NCBI RefSeq assembly: GCF_028826105.1
Contig: NZ_JAQGPL010000001.1
Coordinates: 2,444,501 to 2,508,500 of the forward strand
Source: Paenibacillus humicola
GTDB lineage: Bacteria; Bacillota; Bacilli; Paenibacillales; Paenibacillaceae
Length of the DNA: 64,000 nucleotides
Reading direction: 5' to 3'
Shown here piece by piece: positions 43,283-52,036 of the stretch; the first letter of the stretch is position 1; each line of letters opens with the position of its first letter. A program made the translations under genes and the position numbers. Under the pieces are notes generated by a model. It did no database searches. It saw only the letters and a list, made by a program, of their open reading frames with translations, and was not told where the DNA came from.

Positions 43283-45505
43283 CTACTCATTCATCGGTTT
43301 CGCTTTTTTATTTTCCTTCCATAACGCCCCGGGCCAAAAAGCGTACCGCCCAAGTACCGTCGTAATGGCGGGAACCAATAATGGACGGACAACAAAAGTG
43401 TCAAGGAGGACCCCGATCGCCGTCACGATTCCAAACTGCAGCAGCACTTGAATGGGAAGGGTAGCCAAAACGGCGAAGGTTCCCGCAAGGATAAGTCCGG
43501 CAGAGGTGATGACGCTGCTCGTTTCGCTTACGCCGTTCGCGATGGCTTCGCGGTGCGGCTGGGTTCTCCGATTTTTCCAAATGCTCGAAACCATAAAAAT
43601 GTTATAATCTTCCCCGAGCGCGACCAGAAACACAAACGCATATAACGGGATCAGTCCCGAGATGGCCGGCATATGCAACCCGTAACGGATGAGCAGCCAG
43701 CCCGCGCCTAAAGCGGATAAAAACGAGAGGACCACGCTCAAAATCAGATAAATCATCGCGATAACCGAACGCAGATAGAGCAGCAGCAAAACGGCAATGA
43801 TGAGAATGACGACCGGAATGATGACTTTCATATCATGGCCCGTCGCTTTTTCGGTATCATACAGCTTGGAGGTTTCGCCGCCGATCCAGAAATGGCCGTC
43901 CGGCTGAATTCCCGCGTCCGCAAGTGTTCGAGACACTTGGTTTTGAATCGCGGGAATGGTTTCAACCGACTTCGAATCGTAGGGGTTTTGGTTCAGCGTG
44001 ACGCTGTACGATTCGTAATTTTCGCTTTGACCGCTTTCCGGGCCTGCGGTTTGCTCGACGAACGGAAGCTTCGATAACGCTTCTTTTAACGGCACGCTTT
44101 TGCCTTCCGTATTGACGATGACTTGGACGGGGGCCAATTCTCCTGATGAGAAATGCTCCGCCATTAAGTCAAACCCTTCCCTTGACGGCATGTCTTTCGG
44201 AAAGGACTCGATTAAATTTTGCGTGTATTGAACGCTTGGTGAAAATCCCGCCAAGCCGCCCAGGACGACCACACTCAGTAGAATGACCGTCCATGGCTTC
44301 GAGGCGACGAGCTCGCCGAGACGCTTGCTGAAGCGGCCATGGGCTTTGTACCGGCGGAGCTTCCTCTGTTTCTTTTGCTCCAAAGACAGCAGCATCTCTT
44401 CGGTCCGCGGAATAAACGGGAAAAACGATATTCGGCCCAAAATCGCAAGCAGCGCCGGAAGCAGGGTGACCGCGGCAATACCCATAATTAGAATGACCAG
44501 GCTGAAAGGAACGGCAAAGCGCCGAAAGGAGCCGTATTGCGCGAGGAGCAGAGCGCTTAAGCTGAGAACGACGGTTATCGCACTCACGCCGATCGCCCCG
44601 CCCGACTGCCGGATTGCAAGCTGCAGCGCCTTGAATTTATCCGATTCCACAAGCAGCGTTTCCCTAAATTTGGATACGAGAAACAAGCAGTAATCGGTTC
44701 CTGCGCCGAACAGCAGCACCGTCATAATGGAGATGGCCTGCGAGTCGACGGTAATAACGCCCTCCTTCGCCAACAATCCGAGGATCGGTCCGGTTACACC
44801 GTACGCAAATCCTACCCCGATCAGCGGGACAACGACTAATATCGGCGAACGGTAAAGCAGAATTAACAACAGCAGGACGAGCAGAACCGTCGAAATTAAT
44901 AAGGTCACATCCGCTTTGCCGAAAAGCGCGGCCGCATCCGTCGCAATGCCTGCCGGTCCGGTAATACGGACATGCAAACCGGGATCCGTTACCTTGCTGT
45001 CAAAAAGCGCTTTCGACTGCCGGGTTGAAATATCGTCTTCCAGCTCTTTGAGGCTGGCGGACAGCGCATCCGTACTGGCGTCCGGCTTCATGAATACCGG
45101 CGTTACGATCGACGTGCCGTCCTGCGAAGCGGAGGCTTTTAATGCTTCGGGCGGAAGCTTTGCGAGCGGCGGAATAAAACGCTGCGCAGACAGCGGATTT
45201 TTCTCTAAATGCTGATATAGATCCGTAATCGATCGGTAGTCCTGTTCGGTCAGACCGCCGCCGCGGTACCAGACGAGGAGAGCGGGGATGCCCGTGTTAT
45301 CCGGAAACTGTTCGGCGTTCACCTTGTCGGCTTGAACGGACATCGCATCCATCGGCAGGTTGGCCGCTCCGTTGTCGGTTACCTGATTGACATTGGGAAA
45401 AACGGCGGATAATCCCGCCGCCAGCAGAACCCAGACCGCGAAGGTTGCCCATCTTCCTTTGCGGCTGAATACGGCTTCCAGAAGAGAATTGAGCGGCTTT
45501 GACAT
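43283..45505 (-). CDS. MMPL family (RND-like) membrane transporter
   Basis: About 740 residues with two repeated halves of membrane helices and large extracellular loops; the first half has GAGTDYCLFLVSKFRE and the second ALGEDYNIFMVSSIWKNRR, the paired proton-relay motifs of MMPL proteins. The family exports lipids, surface compounds or drugs. ATG 45505 is preferred because GGAGG lies within the earlier in-frame ATG 45517 context. It is divergent from a TetR repressor, with a strong promoter in the gap; this arrangement suggests induced efflux. Confidence 0.9.
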   Translation of the reverse strand: MSKPLNSLLEAVFSRKGRWATFAVWVLLAAGLSAVFPNVNQVTDNGAANLPMDAMSVQADKVNAEQFPDNTGIPALLVWYRGGGLTEQDYRSITDLYQHLEKNPLSAQRFIPPLAKLPPEALKASASQDGTSIVTPVFMKPDASTDALSASLKELEDDISTRQSKALFDSKVTDPGLHVRITGPAGIATDAAALFGKADVTLLISTVLLVLLLLILLYRSPILVVVPLIGVGFAYGVTGPILGLLAKEGVITVDSQAISIMTVLLFGAGTDYCLFLVSKFRETLLVESDKFKALQLAIRQSGGAIGVSAITVVLSLSALLLAQYGSFRRFAVPFSLVILIMGIAAVTLLPALLAILGRISFFPFIPRTEEMLLSLEQKKQRKLRRYKAHGRFSKRLGELVASKPWTVILLSVVVLGGLAGFSPSVQYTQNLIESFPKDMPSREGFDLMAEHFSSGELAPVQVIVNTEGKSVPLKEALSKLPFVEQTAGPESGQSENYESYSVTLNQNPYDSKSVETIPAIQNQVSRTLADAGIQPDGHFWIGGETSKLYDTEKATGHDMKVIIPVVILIIAVLLLLYLRSVIAMIYLILSVVLSFLSALGAGWLLIRYGLHMPAISGLIPLYAFVFLVALGEDYNIFMVSSIWKNRRTQPHREAIANGVSETSSVITSAGLILAGTFAVLATLPIQVLLQFGIVTAIGVLLDTFVVRPLLVPAITTVLGRYAFWPGALWKENKKAKPMNE

Positions 45506-45559
45506 CGTATCCTCCATGGGGAAAGATTGATTTTTAATTTCCTTTTGATTACCATTAAA

Positions 45560-45588
45560 ATTATATATACCGGTTGGTTAATTTTCAA
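45560..45588 (-). promoter_or_regulatory. leftward promoter of the MMPL gene with putative TetR operator
   Basis: On the minus strand TTGAAA (-35, 45583-45588) and TATAAT (-10, 45560-45565) have a 17-base spacer. The spacer contains ACCAACCGGTATA, a partly symmetric sequence like other TetR-family operators. Confidence 0.65.
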
Positions 45589-45614
45589 TTTTTATTTTTT
45601 AGAGGAGAAGATGC

Positions 45615-46247
45615 TTGTTGTCGCAGCTGGAGGGGAAACGGTCGATCGGCCGGCCCAAAATGACGGATGGAGCAAAACCGACGAAGGAACTGCTCATGCA
45701 GTCAGCCATCGGCCTGTTTTTAAAGTATGGATTTCAAAAGGTTTCGATGGATGACGTTGCGAAGGAAGCTTCGATGACCAAGGCGACCGTTTATTATTAT
45801 TTTGAATCGAAGTCCGAGCTCTTTAAAGAATCGATGGTCGCGTTAATGGCACGGGTCCGGGAACGGATCATGGCGCTGCTGTCGTCCGACAAGCCGCTTC
45901 AGGTCAGGCTTTTCGATGTGGCGATCGCCCATTTGGAGGCAACCACCTCGTTTGATTTGGAAGGATTCATGCGGGAATCCCGAGCGTCTTTAACAGCGGA
46001 GCAGGTTCGGGAAATGGTAACCGCGGAGGAAACGATGTATGCCTGTATCGAGCAAGCGTTCGCGGAAGCGATGGAAAAAGGCGAAATTCCGGAAATTAAC
46101 GCAGCATTCGCGGCTCATTCTTATATTGCCCTGGTCAAAGTCGGAAATGTAAAACGGCCGGACGGCACTTCATTTTTTTCGGGAGCGGAGGAAGCGGCCC
46201 GAACGATCGTGCATGTTTTCTGGACAGGCTTTTTTGGAGGACGGTAA
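45615..46247 (+). CDS. TetR/AcrR family transcriptional repressor
   Basis: About 210 residues. The N-terminal helix-turn-helix is clear: AIGLFLKYGFQKVSMDDVAKEASMTKATVYYYFESKSELF. The C-terminal ligand domain is not assignable. TTG 45615 is taken because GAGGAG (45602-45607) is seven bases upstream; a shorter product from ATG 45660 is possible. An overlapping ATG at 45611 is in another frame. It is divergent from the MMPL efflux gene and most likely represses it. Confidence 0.88.
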   Translation: MLSQLEGKRSIGRPKMTDGAKPTKELLMQSAIGLFLKYGFQKVSMDDVAKEASMTKATVYYYFESKSELFKESMVALMARVRERIMALLSSDKPLQVRLFDVAIAHLEATTSFDLEGFMRESRASLTAEQVREMVTAEETMYACIEQAFAEAMEKGEIPEINAAFAAHSYIALVKVGNVKRPDGTSFFSGAEEAARTIVHVFWTGFFGGR

Positions 46248-46268
46248 GTTTTCATGGGATGAAAAAGA

Positions 46269-46315
46269 AGACTGTTGAGATTTTAACCCAGAAAGGCCTG
46301 ATTTCTCAACAGTCT
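46269..46315. terminator. terminator between TetR gene and SDR gene
   Basis: AGACTGTTGAGA and TCTCAACAGTCT are perfect 12-base arms around a 23-base loop, between convergent genes. The T run after the stem is weak in both directions. Confidence 0.65.
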
Positions 46316-46334
46316 GATTGACCGCTCGTATTCT

Positions 46335-47096
46335 TTACCAGGGCAGCGTATTGCTCTCGAACAGGAAGGAGCCTGTCGGGCCGTCGTCCGGCAGGGTAGC
46401 GGCCAGAATGCTTGTGCGCGCGCCATCGGCTTCGTCAATATCCGCCGCTCCGCCGCCGAGACGGGTGCGGACCCAGCCGGGGTGAACCGAGTTCACCTTG
46501 ATCGGCGTATCGCGAAGCTCGGCAGCCAGGTGAATCGTAAAAGCGTTGACCGCCGCTTTGGACGCGTTATAAGCGAACGTTTTTACGCTGTAGACCGGCG
46601 AGGACGGTTCGGCCTGCAGGGTAAGCGACCCCAGGACGCTGGACAGATTCACGATTCGCCCCGCCTCCGATTTGCGGATCAGCGGCAGCAGCTGCTGCGT
46701 CAGGTCGATCTGGGCGAAAAAGTTGGCGTCGAAGGTGTCGCGGACCAGCTGAAGCGGGATCGTGCTGGTTCGGTTGACCACCCCGACGGAGACATTGTCC
46801 TGGTCCAGCAAAATGCCCGCATTATTGACCAGAATGTCCAGCTTCCCGTACTTTTCGTCCAAATAGCGGAAAGCCGCCTCATTGTCTTCGTGTACGTTAA
46901 TATCCAGCTTGATGCCGGATACGTCATACCCGTCCTCGCGGAACTGCCGGGCAATCTCCGTTCCTTTTTGGGCGTCGCGGGCGCCGATAATGACCGTGGC
47001 TCCCAGTTTGGCCAAACCGCGTACCGTCTCCAATCCGATGCCGCGAGTTCCCCCGGTCACCAGAGCGATTTTGCCATTTAAGTTCGTTGTCGTCAT
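46335..47096 (-). CDS. short-chain dehydrogenase/reductase
   Basis: About 253 residues. The NAD(P)-binding TGGTRGIG lies near residues 14-21, NNAG near 90, and the catalytic Ser in SSVLGSL with YNASKAA (Tyr-x-x-x-Lys). The arginine and Asn pattern after the first strand suggests NADPH use. ATG 47096 has AAAGGAGATC upstream. The carbonyl substrate is unknown. A perfect palindrome and a divergent TetR terminator lie in its upstream region. Confidence 0.88.
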   Translation of the reverse strand: MTTTNLNGKIALVTGGTRGIGLETVRGLAKLGATVIIGARDAQKGTEIARQFREDGYDVSGIKLDINVHEDNEAAFRYLDEKYGKLDILVNNAGILLDQDNVSVGVVNRTSTIPLQLVRDTFDANFFAQIDLTQQLLPLIRKSEAGRIVNLSSVLGSLTLQAEPSSPVYSVKTFAYNASKAAVNAFTIHLAAELRDTPIKVNSVHPGWVRTRLGGGAADIDEADGARTSILAATLPDDGPTGSFLFESNTLPW

Positions 47097-47141
47097 AAGC
47101 AGGATCTCCTTTTAAATGATTGGGTATAATAATGGCTATTT

Positions 47142-47157
47142 GAGAATGATCATTCTC
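47142..47157. promoter_or_regulatory. perfect 16-base palindrome upstream of SDR gene
   Basis: GAGAATGATCATTCTC is exactly symmetric and lies 46 bases upstream of the SDR start. It resembles Fur-type boxes built from GATAAT-like hexamers, but is not a close match; a TetR/MarR-type operator is an equal alternative. Confidence 0.5.
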
Positions 47158-47165
47158 TTTTGGTG

Positions 47166-47208
47166 AAAAAAAATGAAACAAGCACTGCGGTTTAAACCGC
47201 TTTGTTTC
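47166..47208 (-). terminator. leftward terminator of the TetR gene
   Basis: Read on the minus strand, GAAACAA-GCGGTTTAAACCGC-TTGTTTC forms a stem with a small bulge and is followed by a run of eight T residues. It ends the transcript from the TetR gene at 47466. Confidence 0.75.
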
Positions 47209-47465
47209 TGCTAAACCTTTCTTTCCACCTCCTGAAACGTAGTATAGCATTATGAGAACGATCGGTAAAGAATTATTTTTTCTGCGTTCTATTTCGATCG
47301 ATATGAGCCGAAGAAGGCGGCCAGCTCCGTGACGGAGCTGCCTTCGACCCGGCCGGAACGGCAATGTGTTGCACGAGCACTCGGAAGATAGTTTCGTGTG
47401 AAGCGGCACAAGCGGCATAGTTTCCCATTCAAAACCAGCCGAAATCCGTTCTAAGGGGACGGCTC

Positions 47466-48347
47466 TTACTGCAGCATAATGAGCCTGAACTGCCGGGCGT
47501 AAGGCCGCAGCTCGGCATCGTTCTCCACAAACGCGGTCAATACGCGCAGCAGCGTCCGGTTAGGCGGCTCCGCTTCCGTCTCTCGGCGCAGCATCCCGAC
47601 CACCTCGAGCAGCTCCTGCCGAACCGGCTCCGGACCCGGATGCGCGGCGGCCTGCGCTTCGAGCGACTGCAGCAGCCGCTTCGCCGTTTCCAGGCGCGCC
47701 GCCGGGTCCGGCGGATTGAGCTGGTTGAAATATGCGCTGTCCGCGCTGAGCACGGGCTTCACGCGATTCCGGACCATATCGGACGCGACGGCGTCGAGCC
47801 GTTCGACCAGGAACAGCGCCAGCTCGGCCATTGGCAGCGCTACGATCCGCTGTACCGCGTAAGACAAATATTCCTTCATCATGCCGCGAAAAATGACGAC
47901 GGCATCCCATATATTTTCCTTTATCGACTCGCCGTATGCTTCGTAAATGCAGTCCCGCTGAAGCGTTAGCAGGTTGGACCGCTTCTTTTTCCAGGCGGCG
48001 ATAAACGCTTCGTTGTCCTTGATCGGGAGCTCTTTAAACTCGCTCGTAAAAAAATGATTCTCGAGCATGTACTGAAGCATGAATGCGACCTTCCGGCAAA
48101 AACGCTCCTTGGGGGTCAGGCCCGAATGCTCGCGGTCGAGCTCCCGCGCCTGATCGAACATCGTCCGGTGGCACGCTTCGAAAACCGAGGTGAACAATTC
48201 CTCCTTGGACGCGAATACTTTGTACAGGCTGCCTTTCGCGATGCCGCAGGCTTCCGCGATATCCTGCATGGAGGCGGCCATGTAGCCCTTTTGCTTGAAC
48301 ACATCCGCGGCAATGGCGATGATTTGACTTTTTTTCGACGCTTCCAT
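47466..48347 (-). CDS. TetR/AcrR family transcriptional regulator
   Basis: About 293 residues, long for the family. The helix-turn-helix reads IIAIAADVFKQKGYMAASMQDIAEACGIAKGSLYKVFASKEELF. The C-terminal domain is helical and ends with an extra ~70 residues after PDPAARLETAKRL. ATG 48347 has a GGGGGATCGAA site upstream. It is divergent from an MBL hydrolase and an AbrB-type membrane protein; an inverted repeat sits right after their promoter, so repression of that pair is likely. Confidence 0.88.
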   Translation of the reverse strand: MEASKKSQIIAIAADVFKQKGYMAASMQDIAEACGIAKGSLYKVFASKEELFTSVFEACHRTMFDQARELDREHSGLTPKERFCRKVAFMLQYMLENHFFTSEFKELPIKDNEAFIAAWKKKRSNLLTLQRDCIYEAYGESIKENIWDAVVIFRGMMKEYLSYAVQRIVALPMAELALFLVERLDAVASDMVRNRVKPVLSADSAYFNQLNPPDPAARLETAKRLLQSLEAQAAAHPGPEPVRQELLEVVGMLRRETEAEPPNRTLLRVLTAFVENDAELRPYARQFRLIMLQ

Positions 48348-48401
48348 TTCGATCCCCCGACTTCTTCCGATCCGCTGTCATCCGGAGGCGGACTTTTTGA
48401 A

Positions 48402-48431
48402 TTGACACGTGAAACTAATGAGTCATATAAT
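48402..48431 (+). promoter_or_regulatory. strong sigma-A-type promoter of the MBL/AbrB operon
   Basis: TTGACA (48402-48407) and TATAAT (48426-48431) are both perfect hexamers with an 18-base spacer. Such a strong promoter next to a divergent TetR gene implies repression. Confidence 0.85.
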
Positions 48432-48445
48432 GAACTCGTGAGTTC
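48432..48445. promoter_or_regulatory. TetR-type operator next to the MBL promoter
   Basis: GAACTC-GT-GAGTTC is a perfect inverted repeat that begins directly after the -10 box. A smaller ATGAGTCAT repeat lies in the promoter spacer. Both would block transcription when bound. Confidence 0.65.
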
Positions 48446-48463
48446 TCGTTCCATTATACAGCA

Positions 48464-48502
48464 AGGAGGTGACCAAAGCGAGAGGCGCTTTGGGGAAAAA
48501 TG
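48464..48502 (+). promoter_or_regulatory. ribosome binding site followed by a hairpin before the MBL start
   Basis: AGGAGGTGA (48464-48472) is 27 bases from ATG 48500, too far for normal use. CCAAAGC (48473-48479) and GCTTTGG (48487-48493) could fold and leave only six bases between the site and the start. A weak GGGG nearer the start is the alternative. Confidence 0.5.
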
Positions 48503-49237
48503 AAAATCGGTGAAGGTATTGAAATGCTTGAGGTATCGATGGATATGGGGGGCAGCAAGTTTGTCATCCATCCGATCGTCGTGCAGGACGGCGATACGAG
48601 CGTGCTGGTGGACACCGGCATGCCGGGACACGAAGCGCAGCTGATCGAGCTTATGAAGCAGGCGGGCGCAGGAGATGGGCCAGGCGCGATTATTCTCACT
48701 CATCAAGATCTCGATCATATCGGCGGATTGCCTTATTTCTTGACAAACGGCGGCCGTAAGCCGGACTTATACGCGCATGCCGACGACAAGCCTTATATCG
48801 ACGGCGAGCTTCCGCTCATTAAAATGCCGCCGGAACGGCGCGAGGCGCTTCTGCAGTCGCTGCCCGAAAAGCTGAGCCAGGCGTTCGAGCGCGTTTTTTC
48901 GCCCGAATCCGGCCCGAATGTGACGCATACGATCGCGGACGGGGAGAAGCTGCCGTTCGGCGGCGGGCTTGTCGTCATCCATACGCCGGGTCATACGCCG
49001 GGGCACGTCTGCCTCTATCACGAACCGTCGCGCACCTTGATCGCCGGAGACGCCATGATCGTGCAGAACGGCGAGCTTCAGGGGCCGAATCCGGGCGTGA
49101 CGCCCGATCTGCCGCAGGCTTTGAGGTCGCTCCGCAAATTGAACGACTACCCGATCGACACGATCGTCTGTTACCACGGCGGCATCTTTAAAGGCGACTT
49201 CGCAAAGCGGATCGAAGAGCTGGCTTCCAGCGTATGA
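48500..49237 (+). CDS. metallo-beta-lactamase-fold hydrolase
   Basis: About 245 residues. The metal motif is THQDLDHIGG (His68, Asp70, Asp72, His73), with further ligands in HTPGHTPGHV and AGDAMIV. HxDxDH is a normal variant in hydrolases of this fold such as lactonases; the substrate is unknown. The start codon lacks a good direct ribosome binding site (see the hairpin entry). Its stop overlaps the next gene's ATG by four bases, so hydrolase and membrane protein are coupled. A divergent TetR protein likely controls both. Confidence 0.85.
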   Translation: MKIGEGIEMLEVSMDMGGSKFVIHPIVVQDGDTSVLVDTGMPGHEAQLIELMKQAGAGDGPGAIILTHQDLDHIGGLPYFLTNGGRKPDLYAHADDKPYIDGELPLIKMPPERREALLQSLPEKLSQAFERVFSPESGPNVTHTIADGEKLPFGGGLVVIHTPGHTPGHVCLYHEPSRTLIAGDAMIVQNGELQGPNPGVTPDLPQALRSLRKLNDYPIDTIVCYHGGIFKGDFAKRIEELASSV

Positions 49238-50355
49238 ACGGCCTAAGACTTAAGCGTGCCGCGGATACCCGGACGGTAAGGTTTCTGGCATCCCTTGCGG
49301 CCGGAATTGCCGGCGCGCTTGTCTTCCAGCTGATCCATCTGCCGATTCCATGGCTGCTCGGCTCGATGATTTCGGTGCTGATCTGCTCGAGACTGTTCAA
49401 ACAAATCAGGCCGCACTGGCCGGCCCAAATTCGAAATGCGGGCATGATCATTATCGGCTACACGATCGGGCTGTCGTTCACGACGGAGACGCTGCTGCAA
49501 ATCGGGCGTCAGCTTCCGCTCATGGTGCTGCTGACGCTGCTGCTTATGGTTTGCACCGTCGGAATTGCGGCGATCGTTTCCTTTTTTTCCGGCATCCCGT
49601 TCCCGACGGTGCTGATGGGGAGCATACCCGGCGGCCTGTCGCAGATGGTGATGCTGGCCGAGGAAATGAGGGGCATCGACATCACCGTCGTGACCTTCCT
49701 GCAGGTTTCCAGGCTGATGATGATCATCATCACCGTTCCGCTGCTCATTTTCAGTCCTTTGTTCGAAACGGCGGCCGGCGGTCCGGCGGGAGAGGCGGCA
49801 GCCGGAACGGCGGCGGGCTGGGACGGCTTGTTTCCGAACGTGCTCGTCTTTGCGGCCGTATGTATCGTCTTCGCGCTTGTTCTGAATAAAATCAAGTTTC
49901 CGACCGCTTTCCTGCTCGGTCCGATGCTCGCTACGATCGTGCTGCATCTGTCGGGATTTCCCGGCTCGGCGCTGCCGGCTCCGTTTCTGGACGCCTCCCA
50001 GCTGATGGTCGGCGTTTATGTCGGCATGCTGCTGAAGCCCGAGCAGCTGAAGAACAAGGTGCGGATCGTGCTGCTTGCGGTCGTCAGCGGGATTCTGCTC
50101 ATCGCCTGTTCGACGGGCCTCAGCCTGCTGCTCACCGTGCTGCAGGGCGTGACGCACGGCACCTCGTTCCTGAGCCTATCGCCGGGGGGCATGGACCAGA
50201 TGGGCATTATCGCCCAGGAGGTCGGCGCCGATCTGTCGATCGTCACCTGCTATCAGCTGTTCCGGACCTTTTTTATTTTCCTGGCGGTCCCGCCGATTCT
50301 GAAAGCGATATTCCGGGCGCTGCTCCGCGGCAAGCCGACGAACGAGCCGGCGTAA
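49234..50355 (+). CDS. AbrB-family (PF05145) integral membrane protein
   Basis: About 373 residues and ten or so membrane helices in two similar halves: IPWLLGSMISVLI and GMIIIGYTIGLSFT, echoed by FPTAFLLGPMLATIVL and MVGVYVGMLLKPEQ. This family is often labelled AbrB or ammonia monooxygenase, although it is a transporter-like membrane protein unrelated to the DNA-binding AbrB. The function is unknown. ATG 49234 overlaps the hydrolase stop. A putative exporter coupled to a hydrolase and under a TetR repressor suggests detoxification of a small molecule. Confidence 0.85.
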   Translation: MNGLRLKRAADTRTVRFLASLAAGIAGALVFQLIHLPIPWLLGSMISVLICSRLFKQIRPHWPAQIRNAGMIIIGYTIGLSFTTETLLQIGRQLPLMVLLTLLLMVCTVGIAAIVSFFSGIPFPTVLMGSIPGGLSQMVMLAEEMRGIDITVVTFLQVSRLMMIIITVPLLIFSPLFETAAGGPAGEAAAGTAAGWDGLFPNVLVFAAVCIVFALVLNKIKFPTAFLLGPMLATIVLHLSGFPGSALPAPFLDASQLMVGVYVGMLLKPEQLKNKVRIVLLAVVSGILLIACSTGLSLLLTVLQGVTHGTSFLSLSPGGMDQMGIIAQEVGADLSIVTCYQLFRTFFIFLAVPPILKAIFRALLRGKPTNEPA

Positions 50356-50409
50356 CCGGGCGCAATGCTTCGAATCCGCATGTATGAACGGAAAAGGTTC
50401 ATCAAAATG

Positions 50410-50461
50410 AAAAAAGCATCGCCCTGTCGAGATACGGAATCTCGACAGGGCGATGCTTTTT
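50410..50461. terminator. bidirectional terminator between AbrB and MFS genes
   Basis: AAAAGCATCGCCCTGTCGAGAT and ATCTCGACAGGGCGATGCTTTT form a perfect stem of over twenty base pairs with a five-base loop and A and T runs at the ends. Confidence 0.95.
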
Positions 50462-50469
50462 GGAACGGA

Positions 50470-51957
50470 TTATTTTTCGACCGTCGCCCGGCCGATATCC
50501 GATAAATGACCGGCCGCCGCGGCGGCTTTTTTGCTTTTTCGAAGGTACGACAGGACCGCCGCGAACAGCAGCAGGACGCCCATCGAATAAAAGACGATAT
50601 GCAGCCCGTGAATGAAGCCGTTCATCGAAGCGTTGGCGCCGTCCAGCCCGACCATCGTGCCCGAGAAAATCGCCATCATCGCATCCTTCGGAATGTTGCT
50701 CGTAATGATCGGCATGACGAGCGCGATGCTGAAGATCATGCCGATATTCTGCAGCAGCGACATGATGCCGGAAGCTTCGCCCCGGCGAAGCGGGCCGGCC
50801 GAATTCATGACGCTGCCCGTGTTCGGCGAGTTGAACAGGCCGGAGCCGATGCTGATGACGACCATCCATACGGCCTGCAGCACATACGAGCTGTCCGCTT
50901 CCGCGTTCATCGTCAGCCCGACGATGCCGGCCATGCTGACGAGCAGCCCGAGCGTCGCCGGCAGCACCTCGCCGAAGCGATCGCCGATCCAGCCCGAGAT
51001 CGGAGCGAAGACGAGCATGCCGATGGCAAGCGGAATAAGCAGGATGCCGGCTTTGAGCGCATCGAACGACATGACGCCTTGATAATAGAAGATAAGCATG
51101 AACATGATCGCCATCCGGGCGAGCGAGTTCAGCGCGCCGGAATAAACGCCCATCGAGAACGTCCTATTCAGCAGCAGCGGGAGATGCAGCAGTGCCGCCG
51201 GGTGGCGCATCTCGATCCGGATGAAGATCGGGAAGCAGACGACAAATAACAGCGCCGACACCCAGACGACGGGCGAGCTCCACGACTGCAGCGGGCCCCA
51301 GGTCAGCGTCAGCAGCAGTCCGGTTACGGACAGCGTATACGTAATCAGGCCGCCGAGGTCGAATTTCTTGGCGGCATCCGCGGATTTCTCGCGTTTAAAG
51401 CCCATTGTCCATAAGCCCCACAGCACGGCGATGACGCCGAAGGGCACGTTGAACCAAAAGGTCCATTCCCAGCCGTACGCCGTCGTCAGCCAGCCGCCGA
51501 GCACCGGACCGACAATTTGGCCGATCGCCACGACCGTAATGTTGATGCCGAGCGCCTTGCCGAGCTCCTGCTTCGGGAAAGCGTCGGCGACGATCGCGGT
51601 ACTGATCGCAATCAGCACTGCGCCGCTGCCGCCTTGGAGGATGCGCCAGAAAATGAGCATCGTGGCGTCTCCGGCGAAGCCGCTGATGAACGATACGATC
51701 GTGAACATAATAATACCGATCAAGTAGAGCCGTTTGCGCCCGATCCGGTCCGCGATACTGCCGGCCAGCAGCACGACGACAGTTTGGGCGACCATATACG
51801 CGAGCATGATCCACATCGCCTGAAATACCGAAGCCTTCAGCCCGCGGATCAGCTCGGGGAGGGCAATAATCAACGTGCTGAAATTCAATGACGAGAGCAG
51901 CGCCCCCAGGCTGGTGACGGACAAAATCCACCATTTTCGACTACTGTCCTGATTCAA
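50470..51957 (-). CDS. MFS drug efflux transporter, DHA2 (14-TM) type
   Basis: About 495 residues with 14 predicted helices. Visible motifs are LNFSTLIIALPEL in helix 1, the loop GSIADRIGRKRLYLIG (motif A) and AIGQIVGPVLGGWL (motif C, typical of antiporters). DHA2 proteins expel drugs by proton exchange. It starts at TTG 51957, with GGAG seven bases upstream. It is divergent from an aldo/keto reductase; an inverted repeat lies between them. Confidence 0.9.
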   Translation of the reverse strand: MNQDSSRKWWILSVTSLGALLSSLNFSTLIIALPELIRGLKASVFQAMWIMLAYMVAQTVVVLLAGSIADRIGRKRLYLIGIIMFTIVSFISGFAGDATMLIFWRILQGGSGAVLIAISTAIVADAFPKQELGKALGINITVVAIGQIVGPVLGGWLTTAYGWEWTFWFNVPFGVIAVLWGLWTMGFKREKSADAAKKFDLGGLITYTLSVTGLLLTLTWGPLQSWSSPVVWVSALLFVVCFPIFIRIEMRHPAALLHLPLLLNRTFSMGVYSGALNSLARMAIMFMLIFYYQGVMSFDALKAGILLIPLAIGMLVFAPISGWIGDRFGEVLPATLGLLVSMAGIVGLTMNAEADSSYVLQAVWMVVISIGSGLFNSPNTGSVMNSAGPLRRGEASGIMSLLQNIGMIFSIALVMPIITSNIPKDAMMAIFSGTMVGLDGANASMNGFIHGLHIVFYSMGVLLLFAAVLSYLRKSKKAAAAAGHLSDIGRATVEK

Positions 51958-52012
51958 AGCTTCTCCACTTCCTTCAAATAGTTGTCTCTTTTTGAAATTC
52001 TGTATTTATAGA

Positions 52013-52036
52013 AATATCGAAATAGAACTCGATATT
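52013..52036. promoter_or_regulatory. inverted repeat between MFS and aldo/keto reductase genes
   Basis: AATATCGA and TCGATATT are perfect 8-base arms separated by eight bases. It lies 56 bases upstream of the MFS start and is a likely operator for a TetR- or MarR-type regulator not encoded next to it. Confidence 0.5.

Larger units (their letters stand above)
47097..47465. other. intergenic region between SDR and TetR genes
   Basis: About 370 bases without a gene. From left to right it holds the SDR leader, a GAGAATGATCATTCTC palindrome, a leftward terminator, and at 47322-47340 a 9-base-arm hairpin (CAGCTCCGT/ACGGAGCTG) with no T run, of unknown role. Confidence 0.6.

Noticed and set aside
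47322-47340. Hairpin with 9-base arms considered as terminator
   Set aside because: No T run follows on either strand, and a better leftward terminator is at 47166-47208.
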